Assembly: GCA_900095095.1 (NCBI GenBank)
Contig: FMBT01000097.1
Span: forward strand, 1 to 52,805
DNA: 52,805 nt
Direction: 5' to 3'
From: Fragilariopsis cylindrus CCMP1102
Lineage: Eukaryota; Bacillariophyta; Bacillariophyceae; Bacillariales; Bacillariaceae
The notes under the pieces are model-generated. The model did not search any database. It saw only the letters and a list, made by a program, of their open reading frames with translations, and was not told where the DNA came from. This document shows, one piece after another, positions 11,292 to 22,898 of this stretch; the stretch's first letter is position 1; the number at the start of each line of letters is the position of its first letter. A program made the position numbers and the translations under genes.

Positions 11292-11574
11292 ATTTGGGGA
11301 AAATTCTATGACAATATATATGACTGGCAGGCAGAATTTGAATCGCCAGGAAGAGGTGCATAAGAGAGGAAGATTAAAAATCAAACGATGGACTAATAGA
11401 TAAAGTGCTAATACAGATATCTCTATTACTATTATATTAGGTAATGCGATAATTTTATTGTTATTGGTACATTAAGAGAGGACCCATATCACCGGGTATG
11501 TAGGACGCGTTTTTTGGAAAAATCCAGTCATGTGTGTGTCTTTTTCTAAAAGAGAGTTTAAGTACTTAATACAG

Positions 11575-11665
11575 AACCAAATTAAACCGCACCTCTTCGT
11601 CCCTATTAACCGTACAAATATCTATATTTCGTCTGGTAAGTATGTATCAAACAGATCGAATCCAT
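11575..11665 (+). repeat. right arm of a diverged inverted repeat
   Basis: Partner of 11200-11291, with a spacer of about 280 nt. Similarity stops at both ends without obvious terminal motifs or target-site duplications, so it could be an old transposon remnant or an inverted duplication of a gene fragment. Confidence 0.5.
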
Positions 11666-12012
11666 GGAGGTTCGATTCAATACATTCCCACTGTCATGTG
11701 TTAATAAGGAATTTTCTGCTCTTTTACTACATTGGTGCGCGATAAATCAACTTTTCAACTTGACGACTTACCCTAACTTCTTAGCCAAAGTCCACCTTCC
11801 GTGTACTATTCCCTACACTATCACTACTAGAACCACCATTCACAGTATTGATCCCATTACTATGAATCAAACCGCGGATTATAACTCATGAATCCTCTTT
11901 CCAATATTTCTGAACCATATTGAATCTTCCGCCAAATCATGTTGAATCATATTGCCTACTTTTGTGTCGCACTTTGACCCACAATCCGACGTACTCAAGC
12001 TCTTCGCCACTC

Positions 12013-12896
12013 CTAACTGGAAGATGACTTTCCTACCGTGACGATGGAACCAGATGAGAACAGCAGAGGTTTGTCAAGCTTGGAACCATCACTGGTCACA
12101 AAAGCTTTCAAAGCTTCCTTGGCCCTCTCCTGGTCTTCCTTGGTACAATTCTTTAGGTTGGTCATTGGATTCGACATCAACATGTTCCAAAAATTCTCAA
12201 ACTGCCAAACCGTGGTATGCAAGGCACTGTAGGCTTGCACGTCCACGAGATTGTATTGATCCGACAAAACGCTCTTGGCTCGATTGCGATCGGCCCACTG
12301 ATAATAGGACTGGTCTTGCAGAGTGAACTTGGGATCCAGGGTCTGAATGGGCACCTGAAAAGCATCCTGAAGGGTCACGCCAAATCCTGCACTGGAGAGC
12401 TGCTGGAGAGTCCAAACATCCAAGAAGCATTGGCAAAGGTACCGTCCTTCTTCTTCAAGACGCGAGAGATGGCTTTTTGCGCTCCTTCTTGATCGGGAAT
12501 CAAGAAAACGCCAAACAAACTCACCACCAAATCAATTGAGTCGCTTTCAATGCCCTCCAGTTTGGTCCCATCTTCTACTTGAAAGACAATCTTGGTCTGA
12601 AAGGTATCATCGCCCACAGGCTTGACGGTTTCCTTAGCCTTGTCCAACATGCCCGCCGAAAGATCAGAGAGAATCAACGTCTGGTTTGGAACTCCCTTGG
12701 GGAACTGTTGGAGATAAGCTCTAGCAAAAGCACCTGTTCCAGAGCCAACATCCAGAATGGTCTTGGCCTTGAGGATATCGTCCTTGAGAATAGTTACCAA
12801 GTCGGCACCGTGCAATTCCGTGATGCGAGCCGCCTGATCGGAATACAAATCGGCTTGTGCCAACCACTCGTCGGGAGATGCATTCAAGTTTGACAT
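12013..12896 (-). CDS. class I SAM-dependent methyltransferase
   Basis: Frame 12896-12420 begins MSNLNASPDEW and carries the SAM-binding glycine loop ILDVGSGTGAFARAY (motif I) near residue 47, an acidic strand end LSDLS (motif II region) and a DLVVSLFGVFLI strand (motif III/IV region), typical of the Methyltransf_11/25 families. At about 12420 one base seems to be missing. NASW then continues in the next frame as DVWTLQQLSSAGFG to the stop at 12013. Total about 293 residues. No signal peptide, so cytosolic. Acceptor substrate unknown. By eye the gene is clearly more GC-rich than its surroundings. Confidence 0.75.
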
Positions 12897-14735
12897 GGTT
12901 TCGGATATTGGAAATGGATGATCTATTCGAACTTAGAAATGCAACACAAAAATCTGGAAGGCGGTTTGTGGATTATATCTGTTGGGGCGTTGTTTCGAAT
13001 GTTGGTCCGAAGGATATGATGAGAAGATACACAAGAGCCAGATTTTTGAGAGGAGAATGAAGGCGATCGAACAGGAAGATCACCGATCACGACTGAATAG
13101 GAAGATCACCGATCGAACAGGAAGATCGCCGATCACGACTGAACGATAAATTGGACATATATATATGTGCACGTCGCACCTACACCTGCACTTGCAGTCG
13201 CGGTTGCTACCCCTTCAGCTGTTGTGTACTGGTGGGATTCAATCTTCCGCTTATATCCACATCACTGAAAATGATTGTTGGTTGATTTAAAGAATAAACA
13301 TTGGCATTTGTTAGTCCATATATTCAAATTCCAGATGGCACAGGAACACAAATTTCAATGCTCCACTTGTTGTGTTTGTCAGTTCAAGCCAATTGTATGC
13401 CAAGGCAAACCACAATTTATTTTTGCCGTTATGTCTTAAAATCAGCCCACACTGGAGATTGTCTTTCATTAGAGTGTCATATTTGATAGCATTGTCAGAA
13501 GTAAACATGCAGTTCATTTTGAAGAAGGATGCACCACACACAATTACGACTTCTGATGATTCTAGACAGATGACTGTAATCTCATATTGACGTTGTATTA
13601 TGCCTTAGGAAATACATTGTATTCGTAGACATATCCAGTACCATCTTGGCAGCTTTGTTGTCATCATCAAGTAAAGGACTATTAGGAACATATACAATCA
13701 TTTCATTGTCGCTATCTGTAGAATGAGCTCTCCTTTTAGGTCCACTTGGTTCTTTCTCCAACTCGGTTGTGTTGTTCCCTTTCTCGCCGTTAAAGGGGAA
13801 GTTCTCCTTGGATAAGTACCAGGTCATTGTCTACACTACCTAGCCCAATCCATAATTTGGTATGTGCAAAATCGACAGAGATAGGTACTGCAGAAGGTTT
13901 GAAGAGCTACCATACGGTTAAAAAATCCCCCAATTGTTAGTACTTCACTGCATAGTGCGTATTGTAGAAAATTGTCTGTCCGCAGATTGTCACACAGGGC
14001 GAATATCCACACCGCGTCGAGCAGGAACACGCCTATATGGGTGTGTAATCAGCAAGGATGCATAGAAAAGGTGTGGCCCGCATAATCAATATCATTGTGT
14101 TTGTTGGTGCTGACAAAACTAATGTTTTATTGGAAGTGTCATGGAGAATATGATGATGTTGAATAGGCGTCAATCATGCTCCAAGTGAATGTGGATATTT
14201 CTGATAGTGTTTCAATCCTAATTCAATAAATAAAGCACAGAGAAAATCAATTTAGAAAATTTAAGAAACAACATTATTATGTTTCCATATCTGGAACTGT
14301 GCAGTGCATGACCACAATAATGGGAAGTTTTTACTTTGACAATATCTTCATTACTACGGCTAATTGATACAATATTAATATCACAAATAAAATGACAAAA
14401 TTGGGAAATTTTTGTGCATGATCAAGTTCCGTAGCTATGGATGCTGGTATTGGTGATAATGTTACAAAGCAACAAGAAGTAAACCTCTCTGTCAGAGTCT
14501 GTGGTATTAGAAATAATATACATACATGCGCTAGTACACTACCAATTGGTTGGATGGAAAGCAAGAGATGTGTAGAATAGTGTATATGTAATATTAAATG
14601 AACAAAGAGTCTTGCTGTAGTACGCACCGTTGGTATGGACGAACGAATAAATCCTTTCACGAATTAAATCCCACACCAAAACCGTATTAAAAAGATATTG
14701 GTTGAGAGTAACTTACCCAACGCATTGACACCAAT
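12897..14735. other. long intergenic region with a local tandem repeat and only doubtful frames
   Basis: Between the diverging methyltransferase and rhodanese genes. Apart from the tandem repeat at 13064-13147, only short frames without recognisable motifs are present (13827-13582 minus, 14660-14331 minus, 14419-14577 plus). It may contain decayed transposon or gene remnants. Confidence 0.4.
13064..13147 (+). repeat. tandem repeat of a composite 46-nt unit
   Basis: Two copies of CGATCGAACAGGAAGATC followed by a CGATCACGACTGAA-type block. The second copy is truncated and differs at a few bases. It lies about 170-250 bp upstream of the methyltransferase start and is rich in GATC. Confidence 0.6.
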
Positions 14736-15466
14736 ATGAGGTTGACATTACTGCCATTGATGATCTTTATCGATAGTAGCTCTACCAGTAGAGCTCTATC
14801 GACCCACCGATCGCGCTTTGTTTCTCGTCTTTCATCGCAAAACGGGGCGTTGCCGTCACCGTCCGCGCCACCATTCTCGTCACTCGGTCATCGTCGTCGT
14901 CGTGGCACAACTAATGATTCGCGGAGGTTGTTCCTCGGCAGTGATAGCAACGACCAACACCAGGACGAGGAGCAACAACAGCCGATCCCGACGACCATTG
15001 GAAAAACGGAGATGACGGAGATTCTAGCCCACGTGGAGAACAGAACCGGGGACGAGAACTATGTGGTCATGGACGTGAGAGGCGCGGATGAAATCATGAT
15101 GGGCACCGGTCTAATGTCGAGCGATGTGAAAAATCTGCCTCTGCCGCAGATTACCAGTGTAAGTTCGTGAGAGATAATAGTGTTGCATATATTTATCTAC
15201 CGCTATGTATTGACTAACATACCGCACTTGCTAATGCAACGATTCATATATACTAGATGGGTGCCTTCGACATGGGTGAGGCTTCCTTTGAAGCGCAATT
15301 CAACTTTCCCAAACCGAAAATAGAGGACACGCTCGTCTTTACGTGCCAGGCCGGGCCCCGTAGTCAACAGGCGGCACAGCTAGCAGCCGTTTCGGGCTAC
15401 AAGACGATAATCGTTTACGAGGGAGGAGCGGACGACTGGTTCGGAGGCGAGTTTGTCTATTCGTAA
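14736..15466 (+). CDS. rhodanese-domain protein with N-terminal targeting sequence
   Basis: Exon 1 (14736-15158) starts with a hydrophobic, then Ser/Arg-rich presequence and a polar linker, then the first half of a rhodanese fold (VVMDVRGADE). A 98-nt intron (15159-15256, GTAAGT...TAG, phase 0) leads to exon 2 (15257-15466) with LVFTCQAGPRSQQAA. Here Cys followed by AGPRS is the active-site loop of sulfurtransferases (C-x-x-G-x-R-S), and ADDWFG closes the domain. About 210 residues with a single rhodanese domain, as in plant and algal plastid or mitochondrial members. It could transfer sulfane sulfur or act as a redox/phosphatase-like scaffold. The catalytic Cys is present, so activity is plausible. 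The frame is intact. Confidence 0.8.
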
Positions 15467-15653
15467 GGCAAGTGTGTGTGAGCACGGCTTTTCCGCGATA
15501 TGTATGGGATGATATGGGTCGAATTCATACGGTAACAATTATCATGGGGAGGCAGGCAATTAGGCATTGTGCAGTAAGCCATTCCATTTTCCTCGGAGCA
15601 TCTCCATTTACTAAATTAAGTATAGCAAAACCAAGTATATATCAATTGTAGAA

Positions 15654-16018
15654 TTACTGATTGTAATAGAATATATGTCTAGTGTGGTGAGTTCTTCTTT
15701 TTATTTGGCCACCACTTGATATTAGCAGGAACTTGGCTTGTGGTGATTTCAATGCCGCGGGCAGGGCCGCAACGACTTTCTCAATGCTTGATGCTTCCAA
15801 AAACAATTTCTTTTCGTTTGCTTTTTCACATAGAGAGAACGCCGAAAAAAAACAATGTGCTCCCAGAGCCCAGGGAAATGCCAAATCTAGTTCATTCTTA
15901 TTCAATCGCTAAACCTAAATCTTTCAATGCCTTTTCCGTCTCTTTGGTTTCCTCGACAGCTTTCTTGGCATAAAAGACAGCCACTTCTTCGGATCCATTT
16001 TCTCCCACACGTCCCATT
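15654..16018 (-). CDS. possible small unidentified protein
   Basis: An ATG at 16018 opens a 39-codon helical frame (MGRVGENGSEEVAVFYAKK..., ending at 15899). A second frame (15905-15654) continues with FLEASSIEKVVAALPAALKS. If they belong together a frame break or intron near 15900 is needed, and I could not find a clean one. The AKKAVEETKETEKAL helix looks coding. No family recognised. Confidence 0.25.
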
Positions 16019-16430
16019 TTAGAGCAGATGTCACAAAAGATGTTAAGGAGGAGAAAAAATGCCGCCCCGCGCGTATGTTTTTCTAACGCGTTTCAGCGTT
16101 GTAATTTGAAATACGCAAGCCGTCGTTGAGAAAACGTGAAATCAACGAAAATCATATTTTAGAGGATCAAAGTTTGATTGACTACTATTTCACGACAGAA
16201 CTCATACAGGGTACAAGTCAAGGTGAAAGTAGAAGCAACAACAACAGCCTTGATGACGAATATCTTAGTTGTCTAGTATACATTGAGAGATTGCGGTAAT
16301 TGATTCATTTCACTATCTATTTTGTGGTGTAGTCAGGTGGCGGCTTTCCTAGTCAACTACATTTATTTATATTACCGTTTTAGAGGTTGTTTGAGATATT
16401 GAAGAAAAATAGAAGGAAGAATCAGTTCCG
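16019..16430. promoter_or_regulatory. region upstream of the MadBub kinase gene
   Basis: 412 bp between the doubtful minus-strand small gene and the checkpoint kinase ATG. It holds a GC-rich block (about 16060-16095) within AT-rich sequence. No firm element. Confidence 0.3.
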
Positions 16431-19400
16431 ATGTCATCATCTATTGCTACTACGAATGCTCCAACTTGGGAGACGCAAAAGGAAAATGCAGCTCCACTAG
16501 AGCGAGGTCGGAATGTCGCTACTTTGGGTGTTCGTCAGCCTGACGTAAAAGACTTGAAAAAAAAGATTACACACTATGAGACACTTATTAGACCATCAGA
16601 GAATCCAGACGTCACGGAAATGGAAGGCGATCCTCTCGGAAACTGGCTATCCTACATCAAATTTTACCAAAACACTTTCCCCGCAAATACCCGTGAAAGT
16701 TTTTTAATCATGGAACGATGTGTTCGAGCTCTTGTCAAGATGAAACAATATTCCAATGACGATCGTTTCGTAAGTGTATGTGCAAAGTATGCCGACAAAA
16801 CAAAAGAGCCCGGTGCAATATTTAAATATCTTCACCAGCAGAAGATTGGTTCTCGTGCGGCCATTTTTTGGATAGCTTGGGCCTTTGTGGCGGAAAAGGA
16901 TAATGACTTTCCGTTTGCAGAGCAAATATTTAAAAAAGGTCTTAGCAAGAAAGCTGAACCGCAGCAGATGCTCAAACTTCGTCATAAACAATTCCAACGA
17001 CGAATGAGTCGACATTGGTTGAACTCCTCCGAAACCAACGACCAGTTAAATGACCAATATGAAGACGGAGATCAAAACAATAGACCGAGATCTACGCTTG
17101 GAGGGATATCCCGAGATCGATTGGATCGTAATGATCGTTCGCGAAGCAGAGTACAGCAGGGAAGGAATAACCAAAGTCATCACACACGAAAACCACAGGG
17201 TGGTAAAGTAACCAACACCACCAATAAGAATGATGGTGCTTTTGCAATTTTTGTTGAGCCTGAAGGCGAGAACGCATACTTGGACCAGAATTTCGCAGAG
17301 AATGACAGATCTGTTATTGCTCGAAATTCTGAACGCAAAAAAGAAAATACCTTAGAAGCAGAACGATGGAATGAACGCGGTGGCCTACAGGCATCTCGTA
17401 AGAAGGCGTCAAGGAGTACGGGACCTTTACCTGCATTTTCTGTCTTTGTTGACGAAGAGTGTGCAATTCAAAACGAGCGTCAAGAAATAGAGCACGGACA
17501 GCAGATGAATCGTCAAAAGCAAGTGCGAGACGAAAGAACCTTTAGGGAACGACCTGATGAGGGAATGGTAAGTAATGGATAATAAAATTGGGTTGATTAT
17601 TGTTTCTGTTTGTGTATCGAACGAGATCTTTCTATAATCTCAAAATTGTGGGTTGTTTCATAATTTTCATTCTGACATTCTATCTTATAGGCCGAAAAAC
17701 TCGTTCGAGATCCAGTTCGATACTTACGCGATCCCAATCGATTTGCATCAGAAACAGTGGTAGATGCATCGGCATCACAGCAACCTGAAAAACACGAGAT
17801 AAAGGCAAACACAGAACGCAACAAAAGCCGTGCCGGATTCAACAAACGTCTGTTAAAGAACAAAAGAGGGGAGGAACAGTGCTTTGAGGAGGCTCGAGCG
17901 AATACCGGATCGTACACTCTCTTGGTGGGTTTATCGTACAATTTCAATCTACTGCAAAATGTGTGTAGGGCAGATCAAAGTTCACAGATGGATCTGGACG
18001 GTGACGAAGAAGCGTCTATGGATGTATCAATGTCGGAATCTTTTTCACGGTCTAGGCAAAACTCAGCTCGCAGCAGCAAACCATTTAGAAAGGAGCGAAT
18101 TGAATCCAAGTCCGAAGGGAGAATATTGTTCCAACCCGGTGACGTTAGTTTTGGTGCAGGCCTCAATCAGACAGCAATATCAATCGCAAGCTCAACTATG
18201 AACGATATCGATAATGTTGGACTTCCCGGTAGGCAAGAAGAAGAAACTATCAACACTAAATTCGCGATGAGAGAACTAAGCATGATGTTTTCAAGCCCCA
18301 ATTTCGATGTCGATAGTGCTCGTAAAAAGCGTGATCAAGCCCGCGCATCAAGAATCGATGAATCAGTACCTCATGATGACATTAGAGCCAACGCATTGTT
18401 TGGAGGAAGCGAAGGAGAAGGAATAATGCTCAACAACTCGATTTGTAACGCTGCTATCGAAGATTCGCGTGTTGAAGAAAGATCTTTTGCACAGTCAAAA
18501 TTATGTAAAGACTTCGAAAGCACGGCCTTGGAAAAATCCCAGGAGATAGATGAGAACGATAAGGCAGGATTCGCTATATTTCAGGACGAGGCATCATTGA
18601 ATGAAGATAAACAAGAACGATCCTGTACTCAACCAGGTATCGGATTTCAGATCTATGACGAAGAAAATGCTGATATAGTAGAACGAAAAATCGAAGAGAA
18701 GTTCCCCGCTACAGACAAACACCGAGCTTGTAATCAGAAGGGCATTGGATTTCAAATTTATGCCGAAGAGACTTTAGATAAAGAAGAGCAAAAAATTGAT
18801 GATAAGAGTGTTCATAGAAATCCTCGAACAAAAAGAGCACTACTTGGAGAGAGAAAAATTGAAGAAACCTTTGAAAGCAAGCTCAGCGGAAGTATTGACA
18901 ACTCAGATTTATTTGAAAGTGGCGACACAGCAAGTATTTCAGATGCAATTGCACTCCTAGAGGATGATATAAATCCATCCGATGACGATAAAAACCAATA
19001 TAACGTAACCGACAATGACGGGGAGGAAACGGCGGACTTGTCTCTATTCAATGAAATTTTCCGGGACGGATCTAATCAAGACACTGTGATCGCCGAAGAT
19101 ACTGGATGTAATAGTGTAAGATAGAAAAAAATGATACAACGAACAGTATTCCTTTCTAAAGATATTATATTATCTCTCACGTGTAAGCGTGTATCTTTGT
19201 GCGTGTCATCATAGGAAACGGGATTTACATTAGGAGCATTGAACCGTCGCAGCAGAGATATTGTTCAAGTAGCAGCAGCAAGCTCTAGCAAGCGATTGAA
19301 AATATCATCAGATGATATTCGAAAATCGGAAATTGACTACAATAATCATCTCAATCATAACATTCAGATGTCTTTAAAGCGTTTGCAAACCAAGTCTGAT

Positions 19401-20588
19401 ATCGTCCCTGATTCCCGTGCTTCTCTGTTCTCGCTCCTATTGTCGAAAGGCAAGGCATTCCATTTTCCAAATGCAGTTATACCCAAACAACTACGTCGCA
19501 AACGTATTGCTACCAATACGGAAGTAGCTTTGGGCAAACACGGAGGACTATGTTTGAAGAAAGAATTAGGTCAGGGTGCTTACGGTCGTGTAATTCTTAT
19601 GAATGACACCGAAGTAGCCAGAGAAATAACATTGCAGTCAAAGTACAGACACCGACTGGTTGCCTATCGTGGGAATATACTGTACTCCAGCGTCTTGAAC
19701 AGCGACTAATACAAGATGGAAAGGAAGACACGAATTATGATTTTCCTCGACCAATAAGCTTCATCTCTGTTGCTGATGGAGGTATACTGAGTATGTCAGC
19801 GGCATCTGAGTCTGGCCTCAATCTCGTGATTTGTACAACTTTTACAATTTGATTCTTGGAGAGCCTGCTGTTCCGGAACTGATTGCTTTGCACTACATAT
19901 CAATCGCACTTGGAATTATTGAGAAACTTCATTGGTATGGCAGGATATTGGTAAGTATCTCCTACGTTCTGCTGGTAGTCAGAAAAATTATAAACCTCAA
20001 ATCTCATCCTTTATTTTATCTTTTAGCATTGCGATGTAAAACCAGACAATTTTGTGTTGTCCTCCTCCACATGTCCCAAAAATAGTTTACATGAGATTGA
20101 GTTTTCCAACCTTACGTTGGTTGATTTTGGACGATCAGTCGACCTTGCAGATAATTCCGATTTCCTGCAGAAGATGCTAGGAATATAATGTTCAATGGTA
20201 GTACAGCTATTCAAACAATGCAATGCCTCGCAATGAGAAGTGGTCAGTCTTGGTCCTATGATGCTGACACTTATGGAATTTGTTGCTGTGCCCATGTACT
20301 TTTATTTGGGACACATATGGATATAAAAAGGGGAGGGACAAAAGATGGCGGCAATCAAAGGAATTGAAAAGATACTGGAACAAAGATATCTGGAACGATA
20401 TCTTTGATTCCTTGCTCAACCTTGACGAAGTTTCAGGATCGGCGATAGGTTCCAGGGCATCAAGTTTGCGTTGTTTAAGAAAGAAAATTGATATCTACCT
20501 GGAGACGGACGCCCACGCCCAAAATCTACACGAATTATTGTCTCGACAGGCCAATCTTCTTCCAGATAACAGGGAAAAGATAAAATAA
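16431..20588 (+). CDS. BUB1/BUBR1-type (MadBub) spindle checkpoint kinase
   Basis: Delays anaphase until kinetochores are attached by inhibiting Cdc20-APC/C. Exon 1 (16431-17567) has a KEN box (16479-16487) and the Mad3/BUB1 TPR-like domain (DPLGNWLSYIKFYQ...), then FAIFVE, a second KEN (17340-17348) and FSVFVD. Exon 2 (17691-19115) has a TKFAMRELSMMF segment resembling the Mad1-binding conserved motif of BUB1, plus FAIFQD, FQIYDE and FQIYAE, three more ABBA-like motifs. Exons 3 (19215-19950) and 4 (20027-20588) form a BUB1-type kinase: GQGAYGRV loop, AVKVQ lysine, HCDVKPDNF, DFGRS and a KRYWNKDIW tail. Introns of 123, 99 and 76 nt are all phase 0. One-base breaks near 19634, 19829, 20168 and 20346 split the kinase part, but all catalytic residues survive. 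About 1290 residues; it combines the BUBR1-like N-terminus and BUB1 kinase in one protein. Confidence 0.9.
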
Positions 20589-22470
20589 CGAGATCCAAAC
20601 GGCACTTTTTCTGCATTCTAGATCGAAATGTATGCTCAATAATCAATAGGTAATTCCACTGAAAAGTTACTTATCTGAAGTCAAGACTATCTATAGATTT
20701 CTATAGATTAAAGGCATCTGATTCATTTAACCTCCTACCAAATCAATGTGCACATGTAGTTGCAGAGAAGATACAAATTATTCATCTGTCTCTCTCTATC
20801 TCTCTCTATTTGGAAATTGAACAGGAATCAACTCATACTCCTTGCTTCCTAGATAATAGAACTAAATGCTACACACTATTGTATTTTGTATTTCACATAA
20901 TGGTCTGCCTTACCATGGTTAAATTAATATATTAACTGAAGTGACAAATCTCTTGTTTTCCAATATCCAAGATACTATTGCCTTTCAGCTACTTTTATGC
21001 AGCTACTTCTAAGTTTGAATGCTGTTAAAGCTGTTAAGATATATGACATATCATACTTTGGTATTAACCAATGTCCAAAGTTATTAGGAGCTATCTATTT
21101 GACTGTCTATTCAACTGGTGGTCCCATTGAACAACAGGTTGTTCCTATGATATGCAATATTCCGTACCAAGGCAAGTGAACAAGCTGTGAGTTAGTATGG
21201 CTTGCCTTGTTGCAACTGTCAAACTGGGCTGTAGTCTTTAAGTACTGGCTAGTAACAGTGTACCTTTAGTCCTGCTGGCTAGTGATTCTGCAGATTCCAC
21301 CACATTTTAGCACAAGCAATGACTCAATGTAATACTTGAAACTTGAATACAAGCCCACAGTAATAATGATAGTTGATATTTTGTATAGTGCCCTCTTTGT
21401 TGGTAAAACTTCACTGTCATCACTTCATGCCTATTCCGTCCTCGTGTCCTTCCTCAAGTCTTGTGTGGCTTGACTGAGAAGAGTTAAGAAGAAGAATACT
21501 TTTCTCTTTCATTTTCCATCTTTTTGTTGTTGGCTTGCATTCAACTTCTTGACCTATCACCATGTTGCAGAACACTGTATCAGCCACTTCATCAACTGCT
21601 ATGCTGCCACACTCACTTGTTATTAGCAAATGTATATTTATTGAGTGCCACATTCCTTGATAGCTTCGAATTCTGTAACTCCTCTTCTTATTGTCCTTCC
21701 TTCAAAGAGGTGATATGATGATATTATTCCAATCAAATTATAGGGGACGAAAGCTTATCCCACATAGTGCTTCGAGCTAAAGCAAAGTTCAAGGGTTCGC
21801 TCTCTATCAAGGAAGCTGTGCTGCATCCACCACACTGTCATTGTTCCCTAGCTACCTCTAAAAAAAGGATGAAAAGTCAACAGTCAACCCACCATGGCTG
21901 CCCAAAGACAGTAGATGTGATTTTTAGTCTATATTATCTCAGATGTGTAGAAGGATGTACTGACTTCTATGTGGGATGTAGGATCTGGTCAAAAGATGGT
22001 TATATGGCAGTAGTTCAGTATGAACAGTAGAAACAACATTTTAAGGATCAGCTCAGTGTGCATGTGGTACACATACGTCATAGTAAAATCTGGTATGAGA
22101 AGAACCATCGTCATTATTATAAAATCTATCAATCATGGATTCTTTGTGGATGTTGATGTTATTGTTGTTGCTATGGTTGTTGTTATGGTTGTATTGAGGA
22201 AGTTTATTACATCGCATTATCAACAACAACAACAACATCAAAGAATGCGTTGACAATCATTTATGGTTCTCATTCTGCCTGTGGACAGGTAATAATAGTG
22301 CCATTAAATGATGTGTTACTCTAACTTTAATCATTGGCACTATCATTATCTTTTCCTTCTTCCCTATTATACTCTTGACTAACTAAAATTAGCCCAACTG
22401 CATTTTGAATTGCTTCATTGTAACGGGACATTTGTCTGGAAAATTAAATAGTTCACACAAAACGCATAAC
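20589..22470. other. gene-poor stretch
   Basis: No recognisable gene. Short frames at 20997-21179 and 21767-22030 (the latter Cys/His-containing) lack known motifs and could be transposon remnants. A CT-rich microsatellite lies near 20789-20810 and a CAA run near 22219-22237. Confidence 0.4.
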
Positions 22471-22644
22471 ATGAAAACAACACTTTGTTGCTCTGGACAG
22501 GCGTTTATAACGATTATTTTGCTATTTATTGGACTAGTAGCGGCATCTATCTTTCTACAAAACAAGAGCGCTCATTTAAGTAGCTCTATTGTCGCACCTC
22601 CTATGATCGGAGGGACGATGATGACAAACACAACATCTTTCTGA
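22471..22644 (+). CDS. possible small single-pass membrane protein
   Basis: An ATG at 22471 gives a 57-residue frame MKTTLCCSGQ followed by a strong hydrophobic helix (FITIILLFIGLVAASIFL) and a short polar tail. It could be a signal-anchor protein or the first exon of a longer gene. No downstream continuation was found. Confidence 0.25.
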   Translation: MKTTLCCSGQAFITIILLFIGLVAASIFLQNKSAHLSSSIVAPPMIGGTMMTNTTSF

Positions 22645-22898
22645 TTTTTTTTAACAAGAAAATATCCGTTTACTACTATATACTTTTCCGTTGACGAAAT
22701 CAGGTGATATTTGTAATTGTTCCCTCAATCATACCTAAGCACGGATAATTTGTTTGATCATTGTCATATTGTATATATTTTGTACTTCTAATTATTTGTT
22801 GATCTCAATATAGTAATGTAATGCAACTTATTATAGTAACAATACTAGCATAAGCAATCTTTCTTTTCATGCACACATTTCATTACGCATCTATTTCC

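Larger units (their letters stand above)
11192..12012. other. intergenic region with a diverged inverted repeat
   Basis: Between two converging genes. It contains an imperfect inverted repeat (listed separately). No gene recognised; a short T-loop-like string near 11668 has no tRNA context. Confidence 0.45.

Noticed and set aside
11660..11685. GGTTCGATTC string resembling a tRNA T-loop
   Set aside because: No acceptor, D or anticodon stems can be drawn around it.
16086..16091. ACGCGT (MluI cell-cycle box) upstream of the MadBub kinase
   Set aside because: The same hexamer occurs elsewhere in the window (about 11504, 44829, 48173 and inside ilvA), so a single copy has no weight.
17928..17971. 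Possible 44-nt GT-AG intron within exon 2 of the MadBub gene
   Set aside because: The frame is open through it, and removing 44 nt would shift to a frame that soon stops.
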